Notes: generated by a model not told the origin, from the sequence alone. A DNA stretch of 64,000 nt from Tachypleus tridentatus (GCF_004210375.1 NC_134834.1:148585009-148649008); one strand, 5' to 3'. Positions 11,220 to 23,424 are shown, counted from the first letter of the stretch. Made by a program: numbers and translations.

Positions 11220-11487
11220 GGCCCGATATGGTCAGGTGGTTAGGAAGCTCGACTCCGAATTTGAGGGTCCTGGGTTAGAATCTCCGTTACACCAAAGCAT
11301 GCTCGCTCTTTTAGCCCTGGAGCGTTATAATGTGACAGTCAATCTTACTATTCGTTGGTAAAAGAGTAGCCCAAGAGTTGGCGGTGGGTGGTGATGACTA
11401 GCTGCCTTCCCTTTCGTCTCACACTGCAAAATGAGGGACGGCTAACGCAAATAGCCATCGTGTAGCTTTGCACGAAGTTCAAACCAT
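11220..11487 (+). mobile_element. SINE family A, right arm of an inverted pair
   Basis: Starts GGCCCGATATGGTCAGGTGG and runs through the complete body to GCTTTGCACGAAGTTCAAAC. Together with the previous copy it forms a long imperfect palindrome that could fold into a hairpin if transcribed. Confidence 0.9.
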
Positions 11488-11576
11488 CCGAATATTCTCT
11501 GACACCATTCTCAAAGTTCTTTCAGAGATTAACATTTATTTTGAAACAAAAAGGCAAAAACTGTGAAAAGTATTCA

Positions 11577-11730
11577 ACTATTCGTTGGTAAAAGAGTAGC
11601 CCAAGAGTTGGGGGTGGGTGGTGATGCCTAGCTGCTTCTCTCCTAGTTTTTCACAGCTAAATTAGGAGCGGTTATAGCAGATAGCCCTTGTGTAGTTTTT
11701 CGCGAAATTCAGAAACAAAGCAAACAAACC
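11577..11730 (+). mobile_element. SINE family A, 5'-truncated
   Basis: Begins sharply at ACTATTCGTTGGTAAAAGAG, a mid-element position, and continues to the GAAATTCAGAAACAAAG tail. The tRNA-like head is absent. Confidence 0.85.
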
Positions 11731-13211
11731 CACTTAGCGATTTGCGAAGAGAGATAAGTGTCTCGTTTGACCCGTAACCAATATGGCATAAAATATATTC
11801 TTAAATTCTATAGCTTTACCACTAATAACAAAGCACTGCCTCATAGCTTGAGTAACGTATCTGGAGCTACGTCAAGACCCTTTTCGTCAGTCACTATATT
11901 AAACACGAGATCCAAGTCATGACAACCCGTTTTTCGACTTGCTCACAAAATTGCCGTTGAGCCCTTAGGGGGCTCCATTTTCGAAACCCCAATTTGAGTT
12001 CCTAATTTGATTGGGTATTTTCTCTCCTCCCACTCTCGTTTGATGTTATTTTATTTTTTGGCAGAGGGGCAAATAGACGTAGCGGTGGGAAAACCCCAGA
12101 TTACATCCGCCAGGTGACATCACTGAAGAAAATGTTTAAAATGACGTTTGTGCCGGGGAAGAGTAGATAAAAGTTCTGAAAACAAAGACACGAACGAGTA
12201 AAAGTAACATGTAATTTGCTAAAGTTTCTCTCACCCAGAGATAAAATACATATAAAGGCTTGAACTTAAAAACTGGAAATGTTTTTAAGAACATAAATAC
12301 TTCGGAAATGAAAACATATTATATGGATATATATATTATATAAATATATATGCTGTAAGAAGCGTACGTTTAACGTCATCTCATTTTGGCTGATTCGTTA
12401 TAGAGCTCTTGTCTCCTTGAGATATTGTTTCTTTTCACGAGAGAGAGAGAGAGAAAAAAAAGAAAATCCATAATTCTCTGAACACTATTTTTCTTTCTAA
12501 TGGAAGAAATGCAGTAAATATTTTCAAAAATAAAATAATGCACAAAGAATAAAATTATAGCAAGCAAAAAGCAGAGAATATTCTTTAACTATGATTAATT
12601 TTATGGCATTTCTAGCGACACGATATGAACCGTTGAAACTTCATCCATCTGTAAAATATCGTTCCCGTGGGGAAAAAGGAAAAAAAAATTCTGAAGAAGC
12701 AGTCTACGAATTTTTCACAGAAAACAGCGTAATATAACAATGCCATTTGATAGACGAAACCCTTGCCTGTCTGTTAGTTATAACTTATAGTCGTAAATCT
12801 AAGACAGAAATACATGTATCGACAAATCCTAAAAGAGAGGACGTGACAGGTGGGCATGGCAGCGTGGATCTGATTTTCTGTTTGATGGCTCTGTAACTGA
12901 AGAAGATTGAAGGCTATTTATATTTGATTTATCCAGAGATATAGTGAGTGATTTACGTTAAATATGCGGGTACCTAAATAAAGCAATTATATATCATTCA
13001 TAGGTAAGAAACAATGCCTGAATTATCTCCATCATACTATAATAGAACTCTTGCTTATATGATACCAGAATAACCTTTTTTTACGCGATGTGTAACCCTC
13101 AACTTCGCAAAATTTTTTATTCTGTGTACATGTAGATTTGCAATAGGGATCATGATTTTCTCGTTTTGTCCCCGTTTCCTATCACGGATAACTTTATTTT
13201 TCTTCGGGTGA
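11731..13211. other. Non-genic sequence with simple repeats
   Basis: No gene is recognised. It contains a short (GA)n run at about 12439-12454 and an AT-rich, TATA-repeat-like stretch near 12310-12350. Short open frames only. Confidence 0.5.
12439..12454. repeat. (GA)n microsatellite
   Basis: Eight GA dinucleotides followed by an A-rich stretch. Confidence 0.85.
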
Positions 13212-13331
13212 CTGGTATGGGTATTAACACTTTTATTAATAAAGCAGAGAACAATGTTTCGACCTTCTTAGGCCATCTTCAGAAGATGTTGTTCTATGCT
13301 TTATTAGCAAAAGTGTTAATACCCATTCCAG
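13212..13331. mobile_element. Foldback element (MITE-like), copy 1
   Basis: Arms of about 43 bp beginning CTGGTATGGGTATTAACACT and ending in the near-perfect inverse AGTGTTAATACCCATTCCAG. They enclose a central segment with GACCTTCTTAGGCCATCTTC. A related copy with its centre inverted lies at 26194-26330. A chance 98-codon frame overlaps it and is not considered a gene. Confidence 0.8.
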
Positions 13332-14423
13332 CCGTCCTTAGATACTATTTTACTTCAAGCGAGTTTATCGTCATCAGGAATTTATTTTGCTCTATTCTGA
13401 GGGTGCAGTATGACGTTATGAGTACATCATGCTGGAATCCAATGCATTGGCGCTACAGGTAATCGGCTAGTCTCTGTAATGATAAAATGATTATTTAGAG
13501 CTGATGCGTTTAGAGCTCCGTTATCAGAAACCCTTCCTGATCGCTAAAGGGGGTATTAATGTATGAATGCATTACACAGTTTCTGTTTACCTATTCATTC
13601 ATCTATCGTATTGACACAGTTATCACGTGTGAGAACTTTTCATTCTTATCTCAGTTGCTCAAATTTGGATTACTCCATACTGCATTACCATAAACAAAAT
13701 GAATCAGTAAATAAAAACACAGTTTGAGGAGTACAACTAGACAAAACTCACTTTGTTAGTTTACAACACTGAGAAGTCTCAGTAAACTTATATTTTAGGG
13801 GGTGTAAAATTATTTCATACCCGATATTATGGATAACAGTTTGTATATAATTTCGGCATCTGAAGTGGAAGATGATTGATGTATGTTCCTCAATTTAGCA
13901 ACTCTTAACACGTTATTGGAAACAAGCTGATATAAGGCAATAATATACTTGATACAGGTTATATGTTCATTAGGGCTGATCAATCGACGAACGTTTTAAA
14001 GGTTTCATTTAGCATTTCTCATATTTCACTTTCTCGAGAACATCTGTTTGTTGTGATTACAGATAGGTATCTATTTCAAGTAGAAATGATTAATTGTAAT
14101 AGAAAATATAAATCTATGTTGAGTGGAACTTCGTTTAATTGGAGAAAAATTATGCTTGCCAGTAATCCTTTGGCTTTGGCTATCAGTTCAAGTGAAATTT
14201 AGATGATATAACCCAGTAACAAGTAAGATCCAATCTGTTAAAAAGCAGCTTGCTTACTTTGAAAAAAATCAACAAACCTAGCAAACTATATATAAATATA
14301 TATATAATTTACAGTTTTGTGGTACGGTACGTTCACGTAAAATTTAACATACGGGTCATAATGAAGTATTCATGAAATCAATAACAAATAGAATGGAAAG
14401 CTACACAAGAAACAGCCATTTTT
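13332..14423. other. Non-genic AT-rich sequence
   Basis: No gene recognised. An unremarkable 79-codon frame at 13963-14202 (+) has no identifiable domain. A short AT tract lies near 14288-14307. Confidence 0.5.
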
Positions 14424-14690
14424 CGTTTGAATTTCGCGCAAAGCTAAACGAGAGTTATCTGCGCTTGCAGTTCCTAATTTAGCGGTGTAAGACTAAATGG
14501 AAGGCAGCTAGTCATCACCATCCACCGCCAACTCTTGGAATACTATTTTGCCAATGAATAGTGAGATTAATCGTCAAATTATAATTCCCCATCGGCTAAA
14601 AGGGAGAGCATGTTTGGTGTGATGGGGATCCGAACACGCGACCCTCGGATAACGAGTCAAGTGCCTTAACCACCTGGCCATGCCGGGCCC
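14424..14690 (-). mobile_element. SINE family A, full length
   Basis: Complete copy ending CCTGGCCATGCCGGGCCC. It is moderately diverged in the body. The B-box equivalent reads GATCCGAACACGCGACC on the + strand. Confidence 0.92.
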
Positions 14691-14807
14691 AAGTAACATT
14701 TAAACCTAAATAATGTTGGGATATGTATTAAATATGAGATAAATAATACAATAATAAGATAAGAATGTTGAGCTATAGAGAGTATATGATGGTGTTTGGT
14801 ATATGTT

Positions 14808-14935
14808 GTTTCTTTGTTTGGTGATTAAGCACAAAGCTACACGATTTGTTATCTGTGCTCTTCCAACCACGGGTATCTAACCCCAATGCAAGTCGCCAGC
14901 CATATAGCTGTGCCTTTGTGGGGGAAGGAGGTAGA
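14808..14935 (-). mobile_element. SINE family C
   Basis: Tail with TTAAGCACAAAGCTACACGA, then a B-box equivalent CGGGTATCTAACCCC and a decayed head. The element is tRNA-like but distinct from families A and B. Confidence 0.7.
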
Positions 14936-15617
14936 TAGTATACCAATGAAGAAAAAGTTGTCTATGCGCACAGCACGTGAATTATAAAATCAAATTGGAT
15001 ACAATCAAGATACGAGCAAAAGACGTTAACGCATAACTGAAAATATTAAAAACAAAACATTTGACTGAAGAACGTGTTTAGGTACACAAAACATGTGAAC
15101 GACGAAGATACTGGGATGCACACATCAAGTAGACGATATTGCTCCAATTCTGACAAACTCGATTGAGATCATTGATGGACTGCAGTTTTCCAATCTTGCT
15201 ATAAATGACTATGTTGGTTACGAGTCAGGACTTCGACTGTGCCGCAAGAGAATCTTCGCTGTTGCTGTTTTTGAAGTAACTCCAGTGCGGCTTTGGCTTT
15301 GTACTTTTGTTCATTGTCCTATTGAAATGTGAATTTTTGGCTATTCTTTTTGCTAGGATTCCTCTCATTTCTGCTTCTTTACCGATTTGTTTTTTGAGTT
15401 GTTTTGGAAAGGTCCTTGGCCTTCGTGGTTGGTTTGTCGTATCACTATACGAGATGTGATTTTAACAGATACATTTATCCTGAAGTCAAGTTAACTCACT
15501 TTGATTACACAGAGAGAGAGACTATTACACTAAATCTGTGATATTTCAAACTAATGTTTTGTATTTGAATTGATTTAGGGTTGCCGTAACAAAGGGGTTA
15601 AATACTTATGCAACTGA
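14936..15617. other. Non-genic sequence
   Basis: No gene or repeat recognised. Open frames are short. Confidence 0.45.
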
Positions 15618-15834
15618 TTTGATTTGGTTTATTTTGAATTTCGCGCAAAACTACACGAGGGCAATCTGCACTAGCCGTCCCAAATTTATCAGTGTAAGAC
15701 TAGAGGGAAGGCAGCTAGTCACCACCACCCACCGCCAACTCTATGGTTACTCATTTACCAACGAACAGTGGGATTGATCGTTACATTATAACGCCCTCAC
15801 GGCTGAAAGAGCGAGCATGTTTGGTGTAACGGGG
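15618..15834 (-). mobile_element. SINE family A, head missing
   Basis: Runs from the TTTTGAATTTCGCGCAAAAC tail to GTTTGGTGTAACGGGGAG and then stops abruptly. The tRNA-like part is lost. A chance frame (15817-16038) starts in this remnant and is not a gene. Confidence 0.88.
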
Positions 15835-16371
15835 AGTAAAAAATTTTGCTGGGCACTGTATGCATGGTACTTTGAGATGTCTCTTACTCGAAATGTCTCG
15901 TACTTATATAGGATTTTTCGAACATGTCACATTAATGTATTAGTATGTGGTTTGAATGTTATGAAGATCAAACGCGAAAACAAAAATTCTCGTGTAACCT
16001 CGAATGTCAATATTTTTGCTGGTCGGAGTGTTACATAGCAATTTTAACTCTATCTAATTTTCATTTACGCTCTTTATGTGCGTAATTTGGTTATGAACCT
16101 TTTTAAACTTGTAATATAGGCATATTTGCTATTTATGTTTTGACAACTTCTTAAATCTAAATCAGTAGCTTTGTGAAATTATTAAAATTATAATTTTCGC
16201 ATTTAATTGTAGCTCAAATATTGCCGCTAGGAGATAAGATAATAAACCTACAAGTAGCCAGGACAGCGACATTTCAGGCACGAAGATCCACGTTGTATAC
16301 TTGTGGAGATGGGGAGTTAAGGGGACTAGCCCCCAAATTGTTTTCAAATTAAGACTAAATTAATGCCTAGT
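15835..16371. other. Non-genic sequence
   Basis: AT-rich, with only chance frames of about 60-70 codons on both strands. Confidence 0.45.
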
Positions 16372-16606
16372 TTGGCTGTTTTGAATTTCACGCAAAGCTA
16401 CTCGAGGGTTACCTGCGCTACTAACCTGCCCTAACTTAGTAACGATAGATTAGAAGAAATGCAGTTTTCAACACCACCCACCGCCAACTCTTGGGCTACT
16501 CTTTTACCAACGAATGATGTGATTGACCGTCACATTACTATGCTCCAATGGCTCAGAGGGTGAGAATGTTTGGTAACGGGGATTTGAACCTAACCACAAG
16601 GCCTGA
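16372..16606 (-). mobile_element. SINE family A, diverged
   Basis: The tail and body are clear (CACCACCCACCGCCAACTCT). The head is shortened to AACCTAACCACAAGGCC. Confidence 0.85.
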
Positions 16607-16875
16607 GTTAACAATTATTTAAGTTTAAAACCACGATTTATCTCTTCAGTTGAGTGGGTTTTAATTAAATTCGTGTTACCATTCCTACTTTGTATTTTCT
16701 ACAAGTTTTATCCGTGGGTACTTTAATGGGGGGTTGCTCGTTTTGTAGTCACTTGTCCTGCTCGTGCACATAAGGCTTACCTACGCCTTTGAAGAGAATC
16801 GCCAATGACCAAAGTGAATTTCAAATTATGAAAAGGACGTCAATGGTTTGCAACTTTATTCGATTGTTTATTGCT

Positions 16876-17150
16876 CGGCCTGGCTTGGCCAGGGGGTTGA
16901 GGCACTCGATTCGTAATCTGAGGGTCGCGGGCTCGAATCCTTGTCACCCCAAACATGCTTGCCCTTTCAGCCGTGGATGCGTTATAATGTTATGGTCAAT
17001 CCCACTATTCGTTGGTAAAAGAGTAGCCCAAGAGTTGGCGATGGGTGGTGATGAGTAGCTGCCTTCCTTTTAGTCTTACACTGCTAAATTAGGGACGGCT
17101 AGCACAGATAGCCCTCGTGTAGCTTTGTGCGAAATTCAAAAACATACAAA
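16876..17150 (+). mobile_element. SINE family A, full length
   Basis: Head GGCCTGGCTTGGCCAGGGGG, B box GGGCTCGAATCC, intact body and a GCGAAATTCAAAAACATAC tail. A chance 89-codon frame crosses the head. Confidence 0.92.
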
Positions 17151-17656
17151 CAATGCTTACTGCATAGGTGTAGTTTTCAGCTGCTTAGAACGACAAATTT
17201 GAGGAGCATCGAACAAAACTAGCAACAAGTTATAGACTGTTATAGAAATTTTAGATATAATACATTTAAAAATATTTTGACGGCAAAAATGTTTGAGCAC
17301 GAATCATCATAAAATTCTCTTTCATTATTTGATTAAAATTTATTTTTGTGATAGAATTTGTGTTAAAAATAGAAAAAATAATTTATTCTGAAATAACGTC
17401 TGTCTTCAGATAATAAACTTAAAAAAAAGATATACGTAGTATTAAATAAATTACTTATATGCAGCTTCGGGCACCAGTTGGCCCTCTGGCGGAGTTCGGA
17501 AGTGTGCAATATCACAAACTATTTTCCGTATTTTACGTTGTGGGTGGTTATAAGAGTGAAATTCACTTCTTTAGCATGAACTGTGGGTGGTAGGGTGCTT
17601 CTGACTGGCTGCCTTTCCTCTGTTCAGAAAACTCTTGCATAAATACAAGTTAAAAG
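17151..17656. other. Non-genic spacer with a short SINE-like scrap
   Basis: No gene. About 17585-17636 resembles a piece of family A (GGGTGGTAGGG...GGCTGCCTTTCCTCT), but it is too short to be certain. Confidence 0.4.
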
Positions 17657-17800
17657 TACAATTAATTTTTAAATAAGTACGTATATCACAGATACAATTA
17701 ATTTTTAAATACGTAAGTACATTAGAAATACAATTGATTTTTAAATATATAAGTATATTACAGATACAATTAATTTTTAAATAAGTAGGTATATTATTTA
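17657..17800. repeat. 36-bp minisatellite, four copies
   Basis: The core TACAATTAATTTTTAAATA recurs at 17657, 17693, 17729 and 17765, an exact 36-bp spacing. Since 36 is divisible by three, the minus strand stays open and gives a TYLKINCI-type peptide repeat. This is a by-product of the repeat, not evidence for a gene. Confidence 0.9.
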
Positions 17801-17810
17801 ACTTTTTCTT

Positions 17811-17995
17811 TTTTTTTAATTTTGTGCAAAGCAACCTGAGCGCTGGCTACCTCCAGTTTAAAAATGAGACACTAGAGGGAAGTAACTAGTCGACACCACT
17901 GCCCTTCAACTCTTGAGCTACTCTTTTATTTGCAAAAAGTGGGATTTGGACCCACGATTCTCAAATTGCGAATCAAGCGCCATCTAACGGAGTTC
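17811..17995 (-). mobile_element. Diverged family A-like SINE
   Basis: The tail AATTTTGTGCAAAGCAACC, mid-body CACTAGAGGGAAGTAACTAG and CTCTTGAGCTACTCTTTTA are recognisable. The remainder, including GGACCCACGATTCTCAAATT, differs enough to suggest an older subfamily. Confidence 0.65.
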
Positions 17996-18594
17996 ATTTC
18001 AACAGTTACAAAGTGTGGGTGTAGGGCATTGGAGGCTCAACTGCTACAAAAATATTGATTGTCGTTATGTAACAGACTTTACTCGACTTGTAAGTTTCCA
18101 CGTCATTATGTTACCCTGGGGGTAACACTGCCGTCTTCCTAAACAAACGTCATCAACATTCATTCAAGAGTTTCCAGTGATTTATTGGATAAATATAATC
18201 AATGAGATGTCTTCAGATATATATGTATTTCTTACTAGAAATAATGATCGTACAGGCTCTTTAATACGTAATATGAAATACATAGCTCTAACTAAAATTA
18301 AGCTATTAAAGACACAACAGTTCAGATTTTAGAAAACCCGAAAAGGTCACCTGATAAGACGGTCTGGTCTTATTTTACCTATAAAAAATGAAAATGAAAA
18401 ATTCCATAAAATTCGTTTTTTTTCAGAATTAAAAAAATATTTTTTAGGGTTTAAATCACCGCAGTTTAGTTTTTTCTATCTCCAGGCATTATTAAAATGT
18501 ATTATAAATATGACATTTAAGAGAGAGAGGAAAAAAAAAAGACGAGAGTTTAAGTTCTCTTTCCTACACGTCCTCCCCCCCCCTTCCTCACCAG
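17996..18594. other. Non-genic sequence
   Basis: No gene recognised. A purine-rich stretch (GAGAGAGAGG then A-rich) lies near 18522-18540 and a C-run near 18575. Confidence 0.45.
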
Positions 18595-18712
18595 CACAGC
18601 GATATGTTTGTGAACTTATACTGATAGAAATCGGGTTTCGATATCCGTGGCGGGCAAAGCACAGATAGTCGTTTGTATAGCTTTGTGCCTAACGACAAAC
18701 AACAGCTTTCCT
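18595..18712 (+). mobile_element. SINE family C
   Basis: Head AGCGATATGTTTGTGAACTT, B box CGGGTTTCGATATCCG, tail TATAGCTTTGTGCCTAACGA followed by a CAAACAACA end. Confidence 0.8.
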
Positions 18713-18977
18713 ACAGTAAAATGAAAACAACTGATGTTTAAATTCAGTTAGCCTTGCCCTTTTTTACTTGAGAATTACTTATAGTGATTTCAACTCTACT
18801 TCTAAGTCTTGTAACATTTATTTAACTTGAAAAGCACGTTTCATAAAGCATTTAACAAATGTTCTAAGTTCTTGATTCGTTCATGAAAATCCTTTAAATT
18901 ATATGAATGCCTAAAATTTCAGTTTACCCCAAAAAAGCCTTGGATATAATGTTGTTTAATTTATCTCCAGAATGCTT

Positions 18978-19237
18978 GGTTTGGTTTGTTTTGAATTTCG
19001 CGCAAAGCTATATGAGGGCTATCAGCACTAGCCATCTCTAATTTATCAGTGTAGGAATAGAGGGAAGGCAGCTAGTCATCACTACCCACCGCCAACTCTT
19101 GGGCTACTCATTTACCAACGAATAGTGGGATTGTTCGTCAAATTATAACGTTTCCACGGCTGAAAGGGCGAGCATGTTTGGTGTGACGGGGATTCGAACC
19201 TGCGATCCTCGGATTAATCACCTGGTCATGCCGGGCT
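18978..19237 (-). mobile_element. SINE family A, near full length
   Basis: From the TTTTGAATTTCGCGCAAAG tail to ACCTGGTCATGCCGGGC. A short deletion removes part of the anticodon-arm-like segment (CTCGGATTAATCACCTGG). Confidence 0.9.
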
Positions 19238-20085
19238 TCCCAGAATGCCCTGGAAATAATAAAATCGTCCAGATTATTCCAGAAATCCGTTCAAATTAAC
19301 TTTTCACTAATTTATGAAATCGCCACTATTCTGGTTAAAGAAAATCCTTTAAATTTGACAACCACGTGGAATTTCGGTTTCCTTCAGAAAGACCATAAAA
19401 ATGTTCGGTTTATACTAGAAGAAAATGTCTAGTTTAACCGAGAAAACCATGGAAACCTTAAATCAGTTCATTGGAATACTCCCGTAATTAGTCTTTTGCA
19501 TATTAAGGGACCTTAGTTTATTATGTAACGCTTAGAAAATTACAGCCATTCTAAGCGTTACTGACTTTTACAGAAGGGGCTGTCCTTAAGAATTACGTCA
19601 CTAGACTTTAAACAATCAAAAGTTGTATTTTAGGCGAGAAGACGAATGTATATTCATTTCAAGGCTGTATTAATAACCATTCTTCGAAAAATATTGTATT
19701 TATTTTACGTTAAATTGTTTTACGGGCCATCATGGGCAAATTACTAGAAATTATGCTTTCTTTTTGTGTATGTGTACTAAATTAATATATGTTCCACGTG
19801 CAACATTGTCAAAACTAACAATGTCTGATTTTGTATTCTGTTGACCTAGCTCCAGTTCCCCACCAAAACACCTTATTACAATTAATATTTCTCTGTCATA
19901 ATGATTGGTTTGTAATGTCAAATGATTGGTTTAGCACCTATCAGTAAAAATGAGAAAAAAAAACAACATATTTGGCACTTGAAAGTTAGATAAGACTGTT
20001 ATATATCATTATGTCACCAGGTGGCAATGTACAGCAAGAAAAGTTCTCGAAAGTCACACCTGGTTAAGCTCTTTGTCTTATGATA
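19238..20085. other. Non-genic AT-rich sequence
   Basis: No gene or repeat recognised. Confidence 0.45.
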
Positions 20086-20087
20086 TA

Positions 20088-20355
20088 CAGTCACGTGAAA
20101 AAGTTAGGACACTCTATGAAAGCCTGTGTATTTGTGCAACAATTTTGGATAACTTTTTCCTCAGTTAGAATATGCATTTTTGTAGAATTACATTTATCGA
20201 AGATCTTGAAAAAACTTTCCTTCAGTTTTAATTGTTTAGTTATATTCCTATAATCTCTCAGTATTGTTAAAATTGATATTAAATATCTATATATCCAAAA
20301 ATGTTACAAAAATGCACAGGCTTTCATAGGGTGTCCTAACTTTTTCACATGACTG
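20088..20355. mobile_element. Tc1/mariner-type MITE
   Basis: 268 bp bounded by TA on each side. The left terminus CAGTCACGTGAAAAAGTTAG is mirrored by CTAACTTTTTCACATGACTG at the right, and the inverted repeats extend about 43 bp with few mismatches. There is no room for a transposase, so it is a non-autonomous element mobilised in trans. Confidence 0.93.
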
Positions 20356-20357
20356 TA

Positions 20358-21067
20358 GGCTTAGAGAAAGTTTCGTAGTTTCAAGAGTGATAATTTGGTT
20401 GACATAAACATGTATATTGAATTAATTAATTGCCCTCTGAATAGTTCCAAAATAACTTTTTGAATAGAGATGGACATAGTCGGATGGTTAGGATGCTGGA
20501 CTACGAGTACCCTGTAAGAATGTTGGTGAAACACAATTATCCAGAATTGATGGTTGATACTATTTATTGTAGTTTTTTTCTCCCAATTTATAATAGCTAG
20601 TCATTATGTAGCTTTTATTAAAATTCTGAAAAAAACAACAACTAATAACCAAGGAAGTGGTCGTATTGTCTGGACTTCGAAACTTTCACATGGATGCAAT
20701 TTTTGGGTAAAAGGTTTAGAAAAGGATACGACTAAATCACGATTAAACAGGTTCAGAGTTTCTTCTGTTACGACAACAAGCCATGATCCTCTGAAAGCCA
20801 TGCTGCGCATATTCATTAAAACTAATGTAAAAAGTAAAGTAGCAACAGAAGTAAACATAAGCCCCAAAAGGCATTGATCAAAGTGAAACCGATTCTTTCG
20901 CTTAGAAAAACAAACAAACTAATAAGATATTTTTGGAAGCCTTTTTTAAGAGGATTGAGAAATGTACGAGAATAATACTTATTGCTTAACCTATAAATTA
21001 TATACATATATTTTAGTTGTGAAGCTAACACTAATGGAATACAAATCTTTATACTAAACTTTACTAA
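20358..21067. other. Non-genic sequence, overlapping unrecognised open frames
   Basis: Open frames of 107 codons (+, 20554-20877) and 87 codons (-, 20604-20867) overlap on opposite strands, with a further 92-codon frame on minus at 20822-21100. None shows a known motif. A scrap of family A head (GGACATAGTCGGATGGTTAG) lies near 20471-20490. Confidence 0.4.
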
Positions 21068-21300
21068 TGGTTGAGGCATGGTGGTCAGTGAACTCGACAC
21101 ATAACGTGAGGGTTGTGGGATCGAATCCCGTCAGTGAATGGTGTTCTTTCAGTCGTGGGGGCGTTATAATGTAACAGTGAATCTCACTATTCGTTGGAAA
21201 AGTAACCTAAGTGTTATTAGTGGGTGGTGTTTATTAGCTGCTTTTTCTCATAGTCTATCGCAAGTAGACTGGCGCAAGTAACCCTCTAGTACCATTGCAT
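21068..21300 (+). mobile_element. SINE family A, degenerate
   Basis: Old copy with the head TTGAGGCATGGTGGTCAGTG, a B-box-like GGGATCGAATCCCG and a recognisable TCTCACTATTCGTTGGAAAA body. The tail is damaged. Confidence 0.8.
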
Positions 21301-23424
21301 TAAATCCCGTAAACAAGCAAACGGTTTTGATGCAAAATTAACATGTTACGTATAAATCAAAGTTACTGCTAGCTAAAGCTACAGTCAAACGCGTATAGCC
21401 GAACCGTGTGTATTAATGTTATAAAATCGATAACATGCTTACAACAAAAGACTAAAAACCCAACACTAACCAGTCTGTGATGACAGTGGCGTATCATAAA
21501 TGAATCAGACCGATAGGGGGAAGTTCAAATCGCATGGTCAAAGCTGTCTGGTGTTAAAGCATGAAAGATGAAACGGTAAGTGATTTCAGATTAAAACAAA
21601 TATTGCAAAAAATATATAATTATAGATGTTGGACGAAAAATTCACTTTAGTATTTCGTTTTGATTTCACTTGAATAATAAAAAAGATTAGAATTTGAGAC
21701 TAATATTTAATAATATATTTTAGAACACTGTTAAAAGGAAAACTGTAAAAGATAAGAAGAAAAGGGTTGCTAGGCAACTAGGAAGTCCTCCTGGACATAT
21801 TACTGGATTAAAAACGTTCAAATGTCATGTGAAATCCGAAAATATATTAATGATAAAATAAAAACAGGACGCACTAGGATTATAATTCACAAGTTGATTA
21901 ATGACACGCGAATCCAAAATATACGAACAGAAACATAAGAGTAAGGTGTATTATGTACTAGCTAGTGTATTATATACAACGTATATCGAAAATCTTTGAA
22001 AAGAAAATGACGTAATGCTTTAATGAAGTGCTGACCTGAACCTGACCCCATTTTCTCAGTGCACTCGAAGTAAAACCTGAGTGATTCTATTGAATTTAAA
22101 ATCTCTAGGTATTACTTTCTACACTTCCCCAATAATCGGCTTTCGTTTATTTCATCTATACTGACATGAGAAATGTGGCAAAATTGATTTCACAATCTAA
22201 AATTACCGACAGTGACGGGGAATCTCCAAAGTAGTTCTTTTCTAGAAAGCGTTCAGTAAACGGTGTTAAATATTATGAATAAAAATGCTATATAACGTCC
22301 GTCTTCTAGTATTTTAATATTAAATGTACCTTATCTATGTCATCCATCTAGGCATTAAATTCCTTACACTTAACACTAGATCTGTCTGTAGAAGAGTTTA
22401 GTTGCCGAAAAGCGCCGCCTGGTGGAATGTTAATTATTAATAGTTCGTACGATATTTAGCTATTCAATTATTTTAAGTTACAGATTCAGGATTCGAAACG
22501 TGATACTTCGCATTTTCAGCTGCAGGCACGTTACAGAGTGACAGTCAATTCAGTTATATGGTTTAATCAGATAGACAAAAATCCTTTTGGTAACGGGCAT
22601 TTGGCTACCTTCGTTCTGGTCAATAGTCCAATATTAAAAGCAGCTATATTTGAACAATAGTTTTTTTTTATATCTTAGGGTTTGTATGCAGTGACCCATG
22701 CTGGCAAATTATTAGTATCAGTTAGATAACTGCGATTGTTCTGAGCTTTAAACCTGAATTTCAAGCTGGCAAGAGACATCTGACGGTTTTCTGTAGGGCA
22801 TAAATCGTAAAGATTACTTTGGGAGTTTTGATGTTTATTCGGCTATCGATTCACTGATTTGATCCCAAACACTTGATATACCACATTTATCTTTACGTCT
22901 TTTATTTCTCTTTTTCTCTTATAAAGCCAACTTGATCAACCAAGCAAATTAAAAAGATTCAATAAAAAGGAAAATGAAAAAAATATCTCTTGAGAAAATC
23001 AATGTATTTTTCCGTGGAACATCTTTATCAGATTTTATTCTTATCATCTGATCGATTATGTCATTAACAGTCGAGTCTGATAAAAAAGAAGATGATCTCC
23101 AATTAAGCAACTGTTCAGAAATAAAACATTTTGTCATGTTTTATTTCCATTTTAATTTTAAAACTATAGGTATCGCAATCCGTGGAAAGATATTTAAGAA
23201 CCTACTTTGCCTTTGTTTATCTACTCTAATGAGTCTAAAAAACACATTTAAAGTGCACTTTGCTGTTAAATTTCACCGAAAATGTAATTATATGTTGCCT
23301 CAAGACATTTCATAGAGCTGAGTACAAACTCTACGTGTGTAAGTGAGAGAAAGTTTTCGTATAAATATTGTAAGGGTTCAAATGTATTTGTTATTGGCAA
23401 AATTACTGTCTGTTTGTTTGTTTC
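21301..23424. other. Non-genic AT-rich sequence
   Basis: 2.1 kb without a recognisable gene. Small chance frames near 22949-23315 overlap on both strands. A possible very old SINE trace (ACAGTCAATTCAGTTATATG) lies around 22540. Confidence 0.45.

Noticed and set aside
11940..11990. GAGCCCTTAGGGGGCTCC hairpin as a terminator
   Set aside because: An isolated small dyad in non-coding eukaryotic DNA with no gene upstream.
16789..17058. 89-codon frame over a SINE head (similar frames at 28236-28418, 33456-33647 and 38004-38213)
   Set aside because: All run through SINE sequence and share the same SINE-derived peptide pattern.
20554..20877. 107-codon + frame and 87-codon minus frame overlapping it
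   Set aside because: Opposite-strand frames of similar length, with no motif I recognise. The minus product has hydrophobic stretches, but no receptor signature could be confirmed.
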